Shown in pieces: positions 1-12,171 of a DNA stretch of 64,000 bases (its first letter is position 1; each line of letters opens with the position of its first letter). The notes below the pieces were generated by a model. That model ran no database searches. It had not been told where the DNA came from and saw nothing but the letters and a program-made list of their open reading frames with translations. This DNA comes from Cryoendolithus antarcticus (lineage: Eukaryota > Ascomycota > Dothideomycetes > Cladosporiales > Cladosporiaceae): contig NAJO01000039.1 in NCBI GenBank assembly GCA_002077065.1, positions 310,001 through 374,000 of the forward strand, written 5' to 3'. The translations under genes were made by a program, and so were the position numbers.

Positions 1-1714
1 CTGGTCGGAACGTATCTGAGCCCAGCATCTCATGACGAGGCATGCCGTCGGCACCAGCCGGCTTTTCGAAGTGTCGCAACCCATCGATACCCGCTGGCTT
101 CTCGTGTATGCCTGCATTGCCATCATACAAATGCGCGTGCACATCCGCCTGTCCAGCCGCGGGTTGCGCCATGTTCGATGCGCGACGTCTTCGTATCCAC
201 AAAAACAAGGCGATGAGTAGTAGAGAGATGATTACGGCTGCGCCAACAACGACTCCAGCAATAGGTCCCTTGCTCAGTTTCGCCTTCTTCAGAAACACAA
301 ATCCGGGAGGCAAGATGGCCTCCAGCTTCTGCAGGCCGCTGGCTGGGAAGGCTGCTTGGGCAACGGTGAAGTTTTTGCGCTCATAGTCGGCAATCACGTA
401 CGCCTCTTGTAGGAACACTCGGCCCAGAGTGTACTGTGTGCTATTCTGAGCCCGCTTCAGCGGAAAGTAGGGCTCACTCGTGTACCCTACCGTCATATTG
501 AGGTCAAACGCCGCGTATGGCATAGTGATTTTCGTCGTATTGCCACCAGAAGTCCCCGAACCGAGCGTGAGTGTGAAGCTCGGGTTTTGAGCACGCAGAT
601 TGGCGTGTGTAGTGCTGTTCAGGATGTACAGCTCTGACGTCTCGTTCCAGACCAACCCGAAAGCCTGCTCGAAAGCTTGACATACGTCGAGAGGAAGCCA
701 CCTATGTGCCGGTCAATGTCTGCCATGATAATGTGCAAGAGTGAGCCAGTGCTCACATTGGCGCTACCATCGAGTCAATGAACGTATATATGCCATTGGT
801 CATTAGTGGCACGCTGCCGAGGGTATCGTAAGCAATCGACTGCAGCCCGACGAGCAGATCACGCGACTGGTCGGCCCAGAAAGGTAGCGAGATGCCGGTG
901 CCCCCAATCCGATCCGCATCGTATCCGCCGAATGTCAAGCTGCCGAACATTGGAGGCTCCTTGTAGGCTGCGCCGGCAGTATAGCCCCACGACGTGCTCG
1001 GAATGTGGGTGGAGTTCCGGAGACGAGTGAGGAGACTCGGGATCGGGCTATTGTAGGACGTGAAGTTGATCGGTAATGGGCTGAGACCCAATGAGCCCAG
1101 CCAAACTGCGTCGATGAATGATCAACGATCTACAACACCTGCGAGGTCTCCAGCACAAAACTTACAGTCATTCGTTGCAATGCCCGCGATGATTTGGTCA
1201 GTGAAGTTTGGAAGTCCAGATCCTTCCGACCCCAGCTGGAGAGTGTCAAAGCCATAGTATGCATTGCCGGTCAGACCCAGCTTCGACTCCTCGTATGTGT
1301 CAAGCTGGTACAGCCCATGATTGTCGAGTCGATCGGTAGACCAAGAAGTCGACTCGTTTCTAGTAAACACATTGCCACGAGTGTCTTCGCAGCCTCGAAG
1401 GCCGGGATTGGCTAAAGAGCATCCTTCGGAGAGCACCACCCAAGTTGCATCGCCGGCTGTCACAGAAGTCCCTGGCAGCAGACGGACTCGCTGACTTGGA
1501 CTCCCCACTGAAACGTGGAAGGACGACCATTGCCCATCATTGCCGTCCCTGACACATCTTTAGTCCAGCATCTCATTTCTCAGAGCAAGGCCTCGTACCA
1601 ATACTGGCTTGGTGGAAACGATAGTGGTGGTGCATGGCCTTCGCCGAGCGAAGCTGCTGCCATCAGTAGAGCATACGCTAGCAAGATCGCAGGCTGCATA
1701 CTGATGTCGGACAT
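1..1714 (-). CDS. Pepsin-like (family A1) membrane protein, probable pseudo-peptidase; 3' end cut by window edge
   Basis: The model has four exons: 1714-1599, 1548-1166, 1105-757 and 701 to beyond base 1. The introns are 50, 60 and 55 bases. The start ATG precedes a hydrophobic signal segment (MQPAILLAYALLMAAASLG). Splicing yields the family's opening WDGNDGQWSSFHVSVGSPSQ, then the second-lobe flap region, the motif IDSMVAPMWLPLDVC, a transmembrane helix (GVVVGAAVIISLLLIALFLW) and a cytosolic RRRR tail with a repeated EKPAG motif. In the first lobe the usual D-T/S-G after GTPPQ is replaced by LPGTS, while the second lobe keeps IDS. Proteolysis is therefore unlikely unless a different Asp serves. 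The layout fits a surface receptor-like or wall-sensing protein, but no function is established. The family call is firm and the missing last exon portion is unseen. Confidence 0.85.
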
Positions 1715-2624
1715 GGCTTATGGGAGCTGTGTGCGACGAAAGACACGAGCTAAACGCGTGCTGATGGAGATACGACAATGTCAAGACATTGCGAAAGATG
1801 CTTGAGCAGTATCGCGGCCCTGCGTGGACTTCGACGGTTCCGCAATCGCTAACCTACTAACAGGTACCGGGCGCCTACATGTTACATGCGTATGGCGTCG
1901 ATAGGCCATAGACCAGCACCCTGCATCAGGACGGTCTTCCGGCAGGTCTGGCCGGGCAGATGCATATCGCGCTTCTGCGTGACTGCGGGTAGCTGCATCA
2001 GAGACGTTGTGATGATTGGACGACGCGACATTGGATTCTCGTCATCTGCATGATGTGATTGTGAGTTCATCAAAAGTGCCGACGGTCTGGTTCAGGAAGC
2101 AGCTTATGGTCCGCGCTCAATATGTCTTGGCAATCTTTCACGTTAAGTTTGGCTCGTACTTAGACGCGCGAAGCGCTGGCGATTCCTCCATGGCCTCCCT
2201 TCGTGAGACATGGTTCCATCACAGTGTTCGCCGCTGTTCCCATCAGAGCCAGCGGTCCCGGGCTCAAAAGACTTGACGGTCATCGTGGAACTGCATCTGT
2301 ACTGAGTCACGCGTACTGCACTGCTCGTCTGCGCTGTACGGCTGCTTCAAGTATTATTGAGACGGAATAATCACCTAAGCGCCCGGCACTCTTGTTCATA
2401 TTGAGCCTGCGCCTACTTTGTTCACAACCAACCAGACGCCACTGTAGGCGCTGGCCCAGTTCGCTGCCACATTGTGGCCCAGGCCACCGGGTGGTTCGCT
2501 CATAACTATGTAGTAGTATGCTACCGCGTGTGCGAAAACGGTAGGTGTTGCTTTCTACTTTCGAGTAGGCGTTCATATAAGTGAGGGTGCTCTTTTCTTG
2601 AGACGTTCTTGTTCCACCGCGCTT
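1715..2624. other. Intergenic region, divergent promoters
   Basis: About 0.9 kb lies between two divergently transcribed surface-protein genes. Short open frames occur on both strands but none shows family similarity, a signal peptide or convincing splice structure. The stretch presumably holds both promoters. A short inverted repeat (CTAC-TTTC-GAGTAG type) is visible near 2558-2572. Confidence 0.5.
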
Positions 2625-5045
2625 ATGGGTCGCGGTCTCAGTGTCGCTACTGGCGTTGCGCTTATTGCACACTTCGCATGTACATTGGCGGAATTTACAC
2701 TGACACGTGCGTGCAGCGACTTGCGCTACCACCCGGCAGACACTGATCTTGTGCAGGATATGGCAATGGTACCGTGGCCACTCCGACTGCGACCATCACA
2801 TACAAGGGCCCGGCCTGTACAATGCCGAATGGAGGGTGGGATCACTTCTCCGGTAGGACATATGCCTTCGAGAACGGGAACGGATCAGATCCAGACTATA
2901 TACAGAAACTCGGAGCAGGCTGCGAGCTGTGTTGTTTCCAGCGGCCACTCGCGGTCCAGACCTGGAGCTGGTCCAAATTGAAACCAACGCCGGTGACTGT
3001 TGGTAAGTGCACTGACACCAGGACGGCTCTGGAACCAACAAACACCGAACAAACAGCTGAGATACATCTACAGGAACGGCCATCATCGTCATTGACCCTA
3101 AGAGCAACCTGACTTCGACGACCACAGTAATTCATACAGCCTCGATCATCGTCAGTGGCGGTGCCTATCAGCCAAGCCAATGGATCACAAACGGTACTTA
3201 CTACAGCCCATCTCTTACCGCACCCAGAACAACGTCTTACACCGACTTGGACGGCACCAAGCGGACAATGTACGTCCTCTATCGTGCGAGCACTCTTTCA
3301 CGTATACTGACAGCACGGCGGGCAGTGTCTATCCCACTCAGACAACGCACATCCAGTCGTACTTGAACTGGATCGGCAAGGTTCCCATCACTCGAGACGG
3401 CACGACGTCCTGCCTTGTCAATGATGGCGCCCGCTCCTCAGTTCCGCTTCCCACTCATACGCCTCCTCCTGTGCTAGGTGTCGCAGATCCTGCTGATCCA
3501 AACGGCGTGTGGTGGGCGCTAGCCTCTGATGTCCCCACGCCGTTCCTCGGCGCTGACGAAGTTGACGCGTACTTCGCTGGACAGCTATTTCAATCTGTGG
3601 CCGATAGCTGTGTAGCAGCCTGGCCACTCGCACCAGAGACTGCCGTGGCGCTTGGAAGCTTCCTGCTGCAGACCTCCACCTCGTACGGAGCGGTGCCGAC
3701 GTCGGCTTCGGAAACGACGCCGACGGCGTCTACAGCTGTCCAAGCTCCAACTCTTCCAAGCCAGGGGTCAAAGACGACTGCGCTTGTTGAACCCATTGCC
3801 GGTGAGGGAAGCGCCAGCACGATGGCTAGTCCGCCGAAGGAGACGTCACCCAGTACCATCTCGCCAACAGTATCTCTGGCGCTGGAGTCTCCCACGGGTG
3901 TGGAGGTCAGTAGTGTTGCCAACACTGTGCCGGCAGTAGGAAGCGCTAGACCAGCCGATGCCGCCACGCCAGCGTTCACGTATTCGCCGCGGATGAGCAA
4001 GCCGACCAGCATGATGACAGTGGCCAATACAGCTGAAGTATCAATACCGCCTCCGCTGGCCCTGGGCTCTACGCAGGCTGGTGCCGTAGCCTCGACACAA
4101 GTCACAAGTGTTCAGACCATGCCGGTTCTCGGCGTTCAAAGCCCAAATAATCCCCCGGACACCCCCCAGACATATGTGCCACATACTACGAACTTAGCGA
4201 CGTTCACCGCAGAAATCTCAAAAACGGCAGGTGAGGTCCAGCCGGCGCAGGGCTCAGGCCAGACTAACACAAAGCCAAGCCCCGGCTTGCCAGCTGGCAT
4301 GGGGGCCCTTATAATATCCGTCCTAGCAGGCGGAAGCAGTCATGCGGAGAGCACAAGGCCTGCTTCGCCGACGAATGCATTTCAAGTCTTGACCCAGGCT
4401 TTGCAATCGGAAGAGGCGGGTCAAGGTTCAAGCATACTACCTTCGACCGGAGCTCCCATTCCAGCATCATTCACCACGCTGCCGCAGCATTCTCCACAAG
4501 GCCCTCCAGATGCGCCCGTGACGCCCTCCAGCTGCACATCCGGTTTCGAGCCGTCCGCCATCCCATCCAGCCAAGCTGTGGATCCAGACACAACAGCCAC
4601 ATCTATTCCGACAAATCCGCCAGACACTGTCGTCTCTACCCTGTCAAGGGCAACGACCACGACGCTGATCACAGACTCGATATTACAACCTCATCAGACT
4701 CCGTCAACGTCCGAATCACTTCCCAGGGTCACTGTTGCGCCAGTACCGACCACGGTGGCGCCTTTCACTATCGGCTTGCAACCTCTCTTGCCCGGCGTCC
4801 CAGCTGTGACGGTCAACGGGACGCCTTACTCACTTGCAACAGCTTCGTCCGCAACAGAGGTTGTAGTCAATGGGCAAACATCGATGGTGCGCACTAGAGC
4901 AGGGAGCGAACCTAGTGTTGGTGCGGTAGTAACGACCAGCACCTACAAGGGTGATGCTGACAGCCTCAAACAAGTGTCACGGAGACGGTGCATTGAGATG
5001 ACGATGGTTTTACTAGGCATGGTTGCGTGGCAATATGTGCTGTAG
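2625..5045 (+). CDS. Secreted Ser/Thr/Pro-rich protein, probably GPI-anchored or wall-bound
   Basis: Four exons (2625-2706, 2757-3002, 3074-3269, 3314-5045) join in frame to give 751 residues. The first exon is almost entirely a signal peptide (GRGLSVATGVALIAHFACTLA). Residues about 28-230 form a compact, Cys-containing N-terminal part (for example AGCELCCFQ and ASIIVSGGAYQPSQW). Residues about 230-690 are low-complexity Ser/Thr/Pro/Ala sequence typical of heavily O-mannosylated fungal wall proteins. Near the end is one copy of a motif resembling fungal wall-protein repeats (AVTVNGTPYSLATASSATEV). The protein ends in a basic RRR followed by a 15-residue hydrophobic tail, as in GPI-anchor signals. 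I cannot name the family. Exon joins are supported by good donor and acceptor sites and continuous protein-like sequence. Confidence 0.8.
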
Positions 5046-6813
5046 CTTGATCCGGTACTGTGTGAGATGTCGAAGTTGACAAATGTAGATAATGTACATA
5101 TGTACTGCGCACTGAAAATCAATTCTCTTGAGAGGATCCGCAGGTGCGACTCGGCTATTGCTCTCATCATTGATGTCACAGAATCTGGGTGAGACTGGCG
5201 ATCGGAATATAACCATTGCATGACATGGGCCAGCTCAGGTGTGCGTCGCACTTAGGTTGTGACCGTCAGGGCATAGCGCCGGTCTAGACCTCGCAAGTGC
5301 AATGCCCTGAGAGCCAAGTGACAAGTGACGCCGCGTCATCGGCGTTGTCCTTTCTTTGTCCTGGCATCCCTGACAGCGGAGCGTGCTTCAGATCTGACCG
5401 GGTGTGCAGATGAAGGGTCTTGCCGTGGCGTGCTCGACGAGGCGCGTGAGCCTGTGCTCACGGAATAATATGAAGATGTGAGGAAGCGCTGGTTTCGTGC
5501 GGGAAGCTGAGGGCGCGCGTTGCGAGACAAGTACACTCTTTGTCGTGCAGCACGTCGCTGCAGGTGGGTAAGCAAAATTCTCGCAGTGGACACGCTCTCG
5601 CTCAACCTGTAGATACTTCAGTACGCGCAATATCCTCGTGTTTCGTATTGCGGGAAGCCGCTTGCGTGTTCCTTACTCGTGACGTTCTCATTGGGTCTGC
5701 AGAACTGGCTCTCGGCCAATTGCATGCAACGGGTTCCTGGACCGAGGGGCGATCATTTAGATTTTAATGTTCGGTACCTGGCTGCTGTTCGGGATTCGTT
5801 GTTGAGGGCGCATGGCATCACCTTCGTCGCGCGATGGAGATCTGAAGTCGCAGACGTGATTGCGCAGGACAGCGGCCATGGCGGCATTTGATGCTATGTG
5901 ACGCTCGACTCACCTTCGTCTTGGTGACGTGCAAACAAGCGGCGGCTCGAGCATTCCACGAGTTGCCAAGGCACCGCATGCCTTTGTGCTGGGCTCTGCA
6001 CAATGCTGGTGTGTCGTCCACGCAAGGGCTGTAATGCCATGTCTCAGGATTGTGGCGGGTACAAAGTCCAGATGTGTCTCAGGCCCAACGTTCCTCATGA
6101 CCTTGTCGTCGTCCGACAGCACTACAGTGACCCATTCTGCAACATCATCAGGTTGGTCATATACGATCGCATCACAAGCTAACCATGTGCTCTAGCCCTG
6201 GAAGGCTTGGAACCACTTTCGGTACCCCACATTGAAGGACGGAAGGCGTTGTTTCAGGAACGGCAGGGGCGATTTACGCTAGCCCAGGCTAACTCCGACC
6301 GTTGCCCACCTCATCAAAACCCGGAGTTCTCCTCCTCCAACGTCCCCAGCACCAACCTTGCTTCCACCAGTCTACCCGACCACAGTCATTCCTTCCAGCA
6401 GCTTGTCTGTACCCACACTCATTGCAATATCCACAAGCGCCTCAGTCGCACATCACTGCCTGCCCTCCGGAAGGACGCACCATCAAGAACAGCGTAAGTC
6501 GCCCCCGACGCAACCACACCTGCTGCCGGCGTGTTGCAGTACACACATCACTGGACTCCAGACGTCCGCCTGACATGTGTCTCCTTCATTGTGCACCTTT
6601 GTCAATGCGACAGCTACCTACATAAAGCCATTGAGCCTTCGCCCTTTGTCATTCCCTGCGACTTGTGCTCCTGAACAAAGACGGTCCTGCTGGTCAGCCG
6701 CTAACCTCAGTCCCTGATAGTCTCGACAATACCACGTGGACCCGACAATCCCACCTGCAAGAACGACAAAGCCATCACTTGCCAGCAATCAATCTCACTT
6801 CGACTCCATCACT
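5046..6813. other. Long intergenic region with probable CAP-gene promoter and leader
   Basis: About 1.8 kb contains no open frame with family similarity or a supportable splice model. The last roughly 500 bases are rich in C/T and A/C runs (for example around 6300-6520 and 6740-6812), as is common for fungal promoters and 5' leaders, and probably belong to the CAP-domain gene that starts at 6814. Confidence 0.5.
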
Positions 6814-7927
6814 ATGCGCTACGCACTGGCTGCCGCTGCGCTCGCCGCTGGCGTCGTAGCTGTACCGTACAACAAGCGTGACATCGTCACTGATGTCGAG
6901 GTTGTGTACCAGACCCAGTACGTGACAGTCACTGCTGGCGAAGAGCCGGCGACTTCTGCCCCCGCCTCTACTGCCGCCCCGGCGACCACGTCCGCGACGA
7001 CTAAAGCGCACTTTGGGCACCATTGGCCCTCCTCATGGATCAAGCCAGCGAGTACGTCGACCTCAGTCTACGTAGCTCCCAGCTCTGAGCCAGCGCCTAT
7101 CTCGTCCGAGGCTCCTAGCTCGACTTACGTGGCCCCGCCACCGCCATCCACGACCAGCACGTATGTCGCTCCTGCGCCAACTTCCACATATGTCGCGCCT
7201 CCCCCGCCTAGCACTAGCGTCTACGTCGCTCCAACCACTCCAGCGTACTCTGCACCACCTGCATCCTCGGCCTACAGCGCTACGCCCACCGACTATGCTG
7301 GCAAGGTGGTGCTTCACCACAACCTTCACCGTGCCAACCATTCTGCTCCCGCGCTGGAGTGGAGCCAGACTCTTGCCGATACTGCCGGCAAGATCGCTGC
7401 AAGCTGCGTCTACGCCCACAATGTGTATTTGAAGACCCTTTTTCCCTTTGTACATGGCCGAGCTGACTTCATCGCAGTGATATGGACAACGGCGGATACG
7501 GCCAGAATATTGCTGCTGGCGTTAAGGGCGACGACATCACCTCTGTGATTACCGATTTATTTTACAACGGTGAAGTGGGCTACTACAACAACTTGTATGG
7601 CCAATCTCAGCCCGATATGACCAACTTCCATCTCTGGGGCCACTTCTCGCAGATCGTCTGGAAGGGCACGACCTCTGTCGGCTGTGCGACCCAGGACTGC
7701 ACCGGCAAGAAATGGGTCGATGGCGATGGCAACGATCTGACCGCGAAGCACATTTCGCCGTATTTCACTGTCTGCAACTATCAGAGTCCAGGTAACTATA
7801 TCCCCACGATTATTTCCCTTTGTGAATCATGCGCTGATGTCCTCCAGGCAACTACGCCAACGAGTACGCGGACAACGTTGGAGTCTCACTCAAGCAGGAC
7901 TCGATCGGTCCATCGTACGGCTTGTAG
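6814..7927 (+). CDS. Secreted CAP/PR-1-like protein (SCP domain) with Ser/Pro-rich linker
   Basis: Three exons (6814-7424, 7478-7791, 7848-7927) encode 334 residues. Residues 1-18 are a signal peptide (MRYALAAAALAAGVVAVP) followed by a KR pair that may be a kexin site. Residues about 40-155 are a Ser/Thr/Pro/Ala linker with repeated TYVAPPP/VYVAP units. Residues about 160-320 are the CAP domain: HNLHRANHSAPALEWS, GGYGQNIAAG, HFSQIVWKGTTSVGCA and YFTVCNYQSPGNY, so the His/Glu cavity motifs and both CAP signatures are present. Fungal members bind sterols or fatty acids in export and are often linked to host interaction. The first donor (GTATTT) is weak, but it is the only one that keeps the frame across the domain. 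The domain call is firm; the specific ligand is unknown. Confidence 0.9.
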
Positions 7928-9456
7928 GGTAAGCGTCCACATCGACCTTAGCTAGCTCGATAGCTGGTACATCAGCTGCACGGGCCTGGCGCGGCGTCGC
8001 GAAGGAGGTGGATGTCTTTTCGGAATGGTACGCGCCCGCTGGTGCGGTGCGGCGACGACAATGGCAACGGCAGTGCAGGTTGGCTTGGACGGACGTGTAA
8101 AGTTTGAGATCTTATCGCTCCACTGGTAGGCAGGTCATGCGATGATGAGAACGTCTTCAATTCTTTCTTGACCATGCTACGCTGTGCATGGTATTCTTGA
8201 CTCGGCAGTGGTGTGTACGCATGCCGAATGATGATTTCCAAATTTCAATCGCCATCTCTTCACAGCCTGCGCGCAGACGCTGCAACAACGTTCTCGTTGA
8301 CACTCGTGACGCAAGTGGATGCCATCTCGCTTGGTGTGCTATTCTCGGCTCGACTGCATCAATGTGTAGATTGCGGGATCTGCGATCTGGAACGCTCAGT
8401 CGGGATGCTGTACGCCACTTGCCTCGCTTTCGAGGGGCAAGCAGTCGACTTTTGTCAGGCCCATGACGTGCGCGGTATGTAGTAGTCTTGTCGAAGCCAC
8501 GTGATTTGTATCACTGTGTCAGCGCTGTTCAGACTGCATGTACTCTGACGAACCGTATGCCCAGGTCCGAGGAATTTGGCAGTTCAGCCCTACCCAAGTA
8601 CACTTTCCCCGACGCGCTGGGCTGGCTGATGCGGGCCGGCGCCAGCGCTCACGTCACTTGCCGCCCTTGCAGCCCACCCGGTGGCAGCTCACTGCACTTC
8701 GTTGTGTGTGTTCTCATGAGACGATCGCGTTGTGACTATTTTGTCGTTGTCGCATTGGCCCGCGAAGGACTTGGAAACGGGGGAAAGAGCACTGGACATA
8801 GCTGCGAGACGAGCCCGATGCAGCCAGACCGACGAAGCCGACCTCACGCTCTGGGGAGAGGTGGGGTGTATGAGATTGGTATTGTTATATAGGCGGCGAC
8901 TCCGGCGCAAGAACAATAGATGGGATTGTAGGTGGGAAAGCAATGAGTAGCACATGTGGGATCACATGCGCTGACAATAGGATCCGTGACAATAGGAATA
9001 TCAGCGCTGCGACATCACTGAGGGCTCGCGATCAGTGAGGAATCACTTTGCGGTTCTCAGAACAACAATACCACGACATAACCTGCGATTCGATATTACG
9101 AAGTACTACATCACTTAACGACCCGCGACCACCCAGACAGCAAAGACCAAGACCATCGCTGCGCGAGATCTAGACCCTACCGCACTTCACACCGATCAGC
9201 CAATTCGTGAACCCGTCACATCGAACCGGGCCTCACTCAACCCTCAAGGCGACAGAGTCGGTAGCTCTGTGAGACTTTGAAGTTGTGCTCGTGACCAGCG
9301 ACACCCAGCAAACGAAAGCTCAGTTCTTCACCACCAATCACCTACATCCGGACAACGATCGAGAGAATATCGCTGCACGACGCCTCTAAGACCATTTGCA
9401 CAACCACTACTAAAGACCTCAGAAACCCATCAACCACCTCACCAAGCTCAGTCGAG
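7928..9456. other. Intergenic region, 1.5 kb
   Basis: No open frame here resembles a protein family. The last roughly 300 bases before 9457 are A/C-rich with few G residues (for example 9290-9450), consistent with a fungal 5' leader for the following gene. Confidence 0.45.
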
Positions 9457-12171
9457 ATGTCTGATCCAACCCGCACCCTCTCCAAAGCGATTCCCGCCTC
9501 TCACTCTCGCCTCAGCGCACAGGATCTCAAAGATCTACAAGGCTGCGAGATAGCCAGCGGCATGATCAAGCGCGTGAACAATTTCGAGCCGTATACCCAG
9601 ACCATTCCGCAAATGGCTGCCAACGCCTACCATCATCACTCCCAGCTGAGTGCCACTCAGTATCGCCGCGAGACCGGCTTTCAGCGCGACGATCCGGAAG
9701 GGATGCAGTACATGTCATACATTCACCTTCCAGCCGAGGGTGTTGTTCAGCAGCATGCTATGAGTATGGTATCCAAGCCGACTGAGCAAACCAGTGGAAG
9801 TGCGAAGGGAACTCCTAATTTGGGACCGAAGAAAGTTATGAGCTTCAACGAATACAGAAAGAAGGCTGCCGGTGGATCTGCCGCTGAAAGGTCCAATGCT
9901 AATGGTGTGGCCAAGTCAGGCGAGAAGATGGCGGATAAGCAGACTGCAATCAAAGGTCCAGCTGAGAAGGCGAGGGAGGAGACGAGAGAGATGCTGAAGG
10001 CTGTGGAAGAGATGGAAAGCGACTCAGAGAAGCCGGATGTCAAGACGAGCAAGGCATCGCAGCATCGACTAGCAGAGGCGAAGAGAAAGAGATCCGAGGA
10101 AACGTGCGACGACCTCACGAACAATGCCAAGGCTGACGTTCTGGAGCCGCCTGCCAAGAAAGCGCGCCTCAGTCCTCCACTTCTGCCTGACACTTCCACG
10201 ACGGCGACCGCGACCAGCAAGGGTACAATCGCGCAGCCGCTGTCAACAACTGTGCCTGCTACGCAAGTTCGCGCGAAATCACCGAGCGAAGTCAATGGAC
10301 GTGTGCAACCCCCTACAGCCAGGGATGTCGCTCTGCCGCCCAAGCTGTCGCCGATCAAGGACAGACAGCGCAAGTCACCGCCGCCGTCCCCACCGCGCGA
10401 CACACAAGAGCTCCCACGAAAGCTCTCGCCTCTCCATCAACAGCGACACAAGTCCTCCTCACTGTCGCCACCGCGCGATGTCTCACAGCTCCCGCGCAAA
10501 CTTTCGCCACTGCCCACGGAGCCGACTTCGCCCGAGACTTTCAATCGCCTGTCGCCCACCCTACCAGGCAATATCCTCACTGCGCTTGAGCAGAAGGACA
10601 AGACTCGTGACGACGCCGCTGCCAAAGATCACTCTGCACCAAGCTCTGCAAGCAAGAAGGATAGCATGCTCACGCCTAATGCAGCAGTCAATGGTAGCAA
10701 GCACAGATCGCCAGCGCCTCGCAACGGGTTTCGTGCCAACTCACATTCGCCTGCAGCTGTCGAGTTGGCTGCACAGCCATCCACTCAGACGTCCCAATCC
10801 GAACGCCAGAAGAGTCTGATTGAGGATAATGACGACGAACCTGATCAGAGCTTACTTGTGAAGCTGAAGATAAAGAAGTCGAGGAGATCGGACATGCAGC
10901 GTTTGCTTGCATTGCCGAGTGGTACTGCCGTGAATCGTATTCCACGTGCACCCTTCGTCAAACCTGCAGACTCAAATGACAGCATGGAGTCATACGCGAC
11001 TGCCCACTCAGCTGCTGGACGCGATGCTGCGAGACGGAGTGGCAAAGGCGTGGCGCAGAAGATCGTGCCCAGTACGAAGAAGGCCGTGACTACGGAGAAG
11101 CGACCGCGAGAGGACTCTGAGGTCGCTGAGCCGCCGGCGAAGAAGCACAAAACTGATGAAGGTCCCTCGCGATCTCAGTCCAAGGCAGTAAATGGACATG
11201 ATGAGCCTCCATCGCCAGTCAGAAAGCGAGTGCCCGAGCCCCTTCAGCTCAAAGACCGCGGCACAACGCCTGCGCAGCCCGACTTACGAACGCCAACCAC
11301 ATCCAGCGCCTCGAAGTCGCAGCTCGCGACCCCGGCCGCGACGAACAATCGCCTTGCTGTTGTCGCTATGGCACGTGAAACTTCACGCGAATCCATATAT
11401 GGCACGCCCACGGCGCCGGCACCAGACACGCCACCTACCACTACCCAGCCACGATCACAGCTCACCTCAAATGCTCCTACATCCACAGTGGCTGACAAGA
11501 CTGGCACCCAAGCCACCTGGGACGCGCAAACGGCTCACTTTACCTTGCTTGGCACTACTTTGAAACGCGCTGCCCAAGCCTCGCACGTCTCCCAGCCGGC
11601 TGAAGCCCACACTGCGGCCTTCCAAGCTCTCGAATCTTTCATGGCATTCATCCTCTCATTTTACTGCTCCGATCAGTCTGCCCAGTCCAGCGACCCGCCC
11701 AGTCGCCCGGCACTTCAACCCTGGCGCTCACTTGTACCGTACTATGGATTCGTGCAGAAGCACTGTGCTCCTTTCCCACTCCTGGCAGGCATCGCAGCGC
11801 ATCTGACTGTCGTCACTACGTCGCATGTCCTCGCGCTAGCGACGCAAATGCCGGACCGTGCGCCGAGCCACAGTTCATTATTGGAGATCATCGGGATGCA
11901 ACGCAAGGCTGCAATCGAAGCCGAGAAGCACCTCGACATTCACACGTTGATTTCGGTATTCCCGGAGAGCTGGCGCTCTGCGTGCGCCAGTGCTGGAGCT
12001 GCTAATAGCAGCGCACCTGCTGACGCTACCGCGCTGCTGACGGGAGCCTTTGATCTGCCGCTTGGGTGTCACACGACTCCGCTGATGGGCGTTCGGGCTT
12101 CGAAGGCATTGCTGAAGGAATGGACTTCGAAGCAGGGTGGAGGATACGAGTTCAAGCTTGGTGCGCATTGA
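9457..12171 (+). CDS. Large, mostly disordered nuclear-type protein of unknown function
   Basis: A single uninterrupted frame of 904 residues. Three zones are visible. Residues about 15-130 look ordered (YRRETGFQRDDPEGMQYMSY). Residues about 130-680 are low complexity with nuclear-localisation-like clusters (PPAKKARL, PPAKKHKTDE). Residues about 700-904 look helical and globular. The middle carries SPPRD...LPRKLSPL repeats (see the repeat entry), and a basic segment LLVKLKIKKSRRSDMQRLLA lies near residue 465. This layout and the LSPTLP and KLKI-type motifs resemble fungal chromatin or elongation-factor partner proteins, possibly of the ELL-binding kind, but that is a weak recollection and not a call. 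The start is the first ATG of the frame, behind a G-poor leader. Confidence 0.75.
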   Translation: MSDPTRTLSKAIPASHSRLSAQDLKDLQGCEIASGMIKRVNNFEPYTQTIPQMAANAYHHHSQLSATQYRRETGFQRDDPEGMQYMSYIHLPAEGVVQQHAMSMVSKPTEQTSGSAKGTPNLGPKKVMSFNEYRKKAAGGSAAERSNANGVAKSGEKMADKQTAIKGPAEKAREETREMLKAVEEMESDSEKPDVKTSKASQHRLAEAKRKRSEETCDDLTNNAKADVLEPPAKKARLSPPLLPDTSTTATATSKGTIAQPLSTTVPATQVRAKSPSEVNGRVQPPTARDVALPPKLSPIKDRQRKSPPPSPPRDTQELPRKLSPLHQQRHKSSSLSPPRDVSQLPRKLSPLPTEPTSPETFNRLSPTLPGNILTALEQKDKTRDDAAAKDHSAPSSASKKDSMLTPNAAVNGSKHRSPAPRNGFRANSHSPAAVELAAQPSTQTSQSERQKSLIEDNDDEPDQSLLVKLKIKKSRRSDMQRLLALPSGTAVNRIPRAPFVKPADSNDSMESYATAHSAAGRDAARRSGKGVAQKIVPSTKKAVTTEKRPREDSEVAEPPAKKHKTDEGPSRSQSKAVNGHDEPPSPVRKRVPEPLQLKDRGTTPAQPDLRTPTTSSASKSQLATPAATNNRLAVVAMARETSRESIYGTPTAPAPDTPPTTTQPRSQLTSNAPTSTVADKTGTQATWDAQTAHFTLLGTTLKRAAQASHVSQPAEAHTAAFQALESFMAFILSFYCSDQSAQSSDPPSRPALQPWRSLVPYYGFVQKHCAPFPLLAGIAAHLTVVTTSHVLALATQMPDRAPSHSSLLEIIGMQRKAAIEAEKHLDIHTLISVFPESWRSACASAGAANSSAPADATALLTGAFDLPLGCHTTPLMGVRASKALLKEWTSKQGGGYEFKLGAH
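10330..10560 (+). repeat. In-frame degenerate repeat: LPxKLSP ... SPPRD units
   Basis: Within the 904-residue protein, about three and a half imperfect units of roughly 21-25 residues alternate a LP-R/P-KLSP core with a KS-x-S-PPRD segment, ending in RLSPTLPG. The SP and SPP sites would suit proline-directed kinases. The DNA copies have diverged, so this is an old protein-level repeat and not a microsatellite. Confidence 0.7.

Noticed and set aside
3590..4105. 171-codon minus-strand frame in the Ser/Thr-rich gene
   Set aside because: Shadow of Ala/Thr/Pro codons; no signal peptide or domain.
9747..10403. 218-codon minus-strand frame inside the 904-residue gene
   Set aside because: Low-complexity Ser/Leu shadow produced by codon bias of the coding strand.
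10124..10819. 231-codon plus-strand frame in another phase of the 904-residue gene
   Set aside because: Arg/Ser-rich shadow with no start context and no similarity, inside a firm reading frame.
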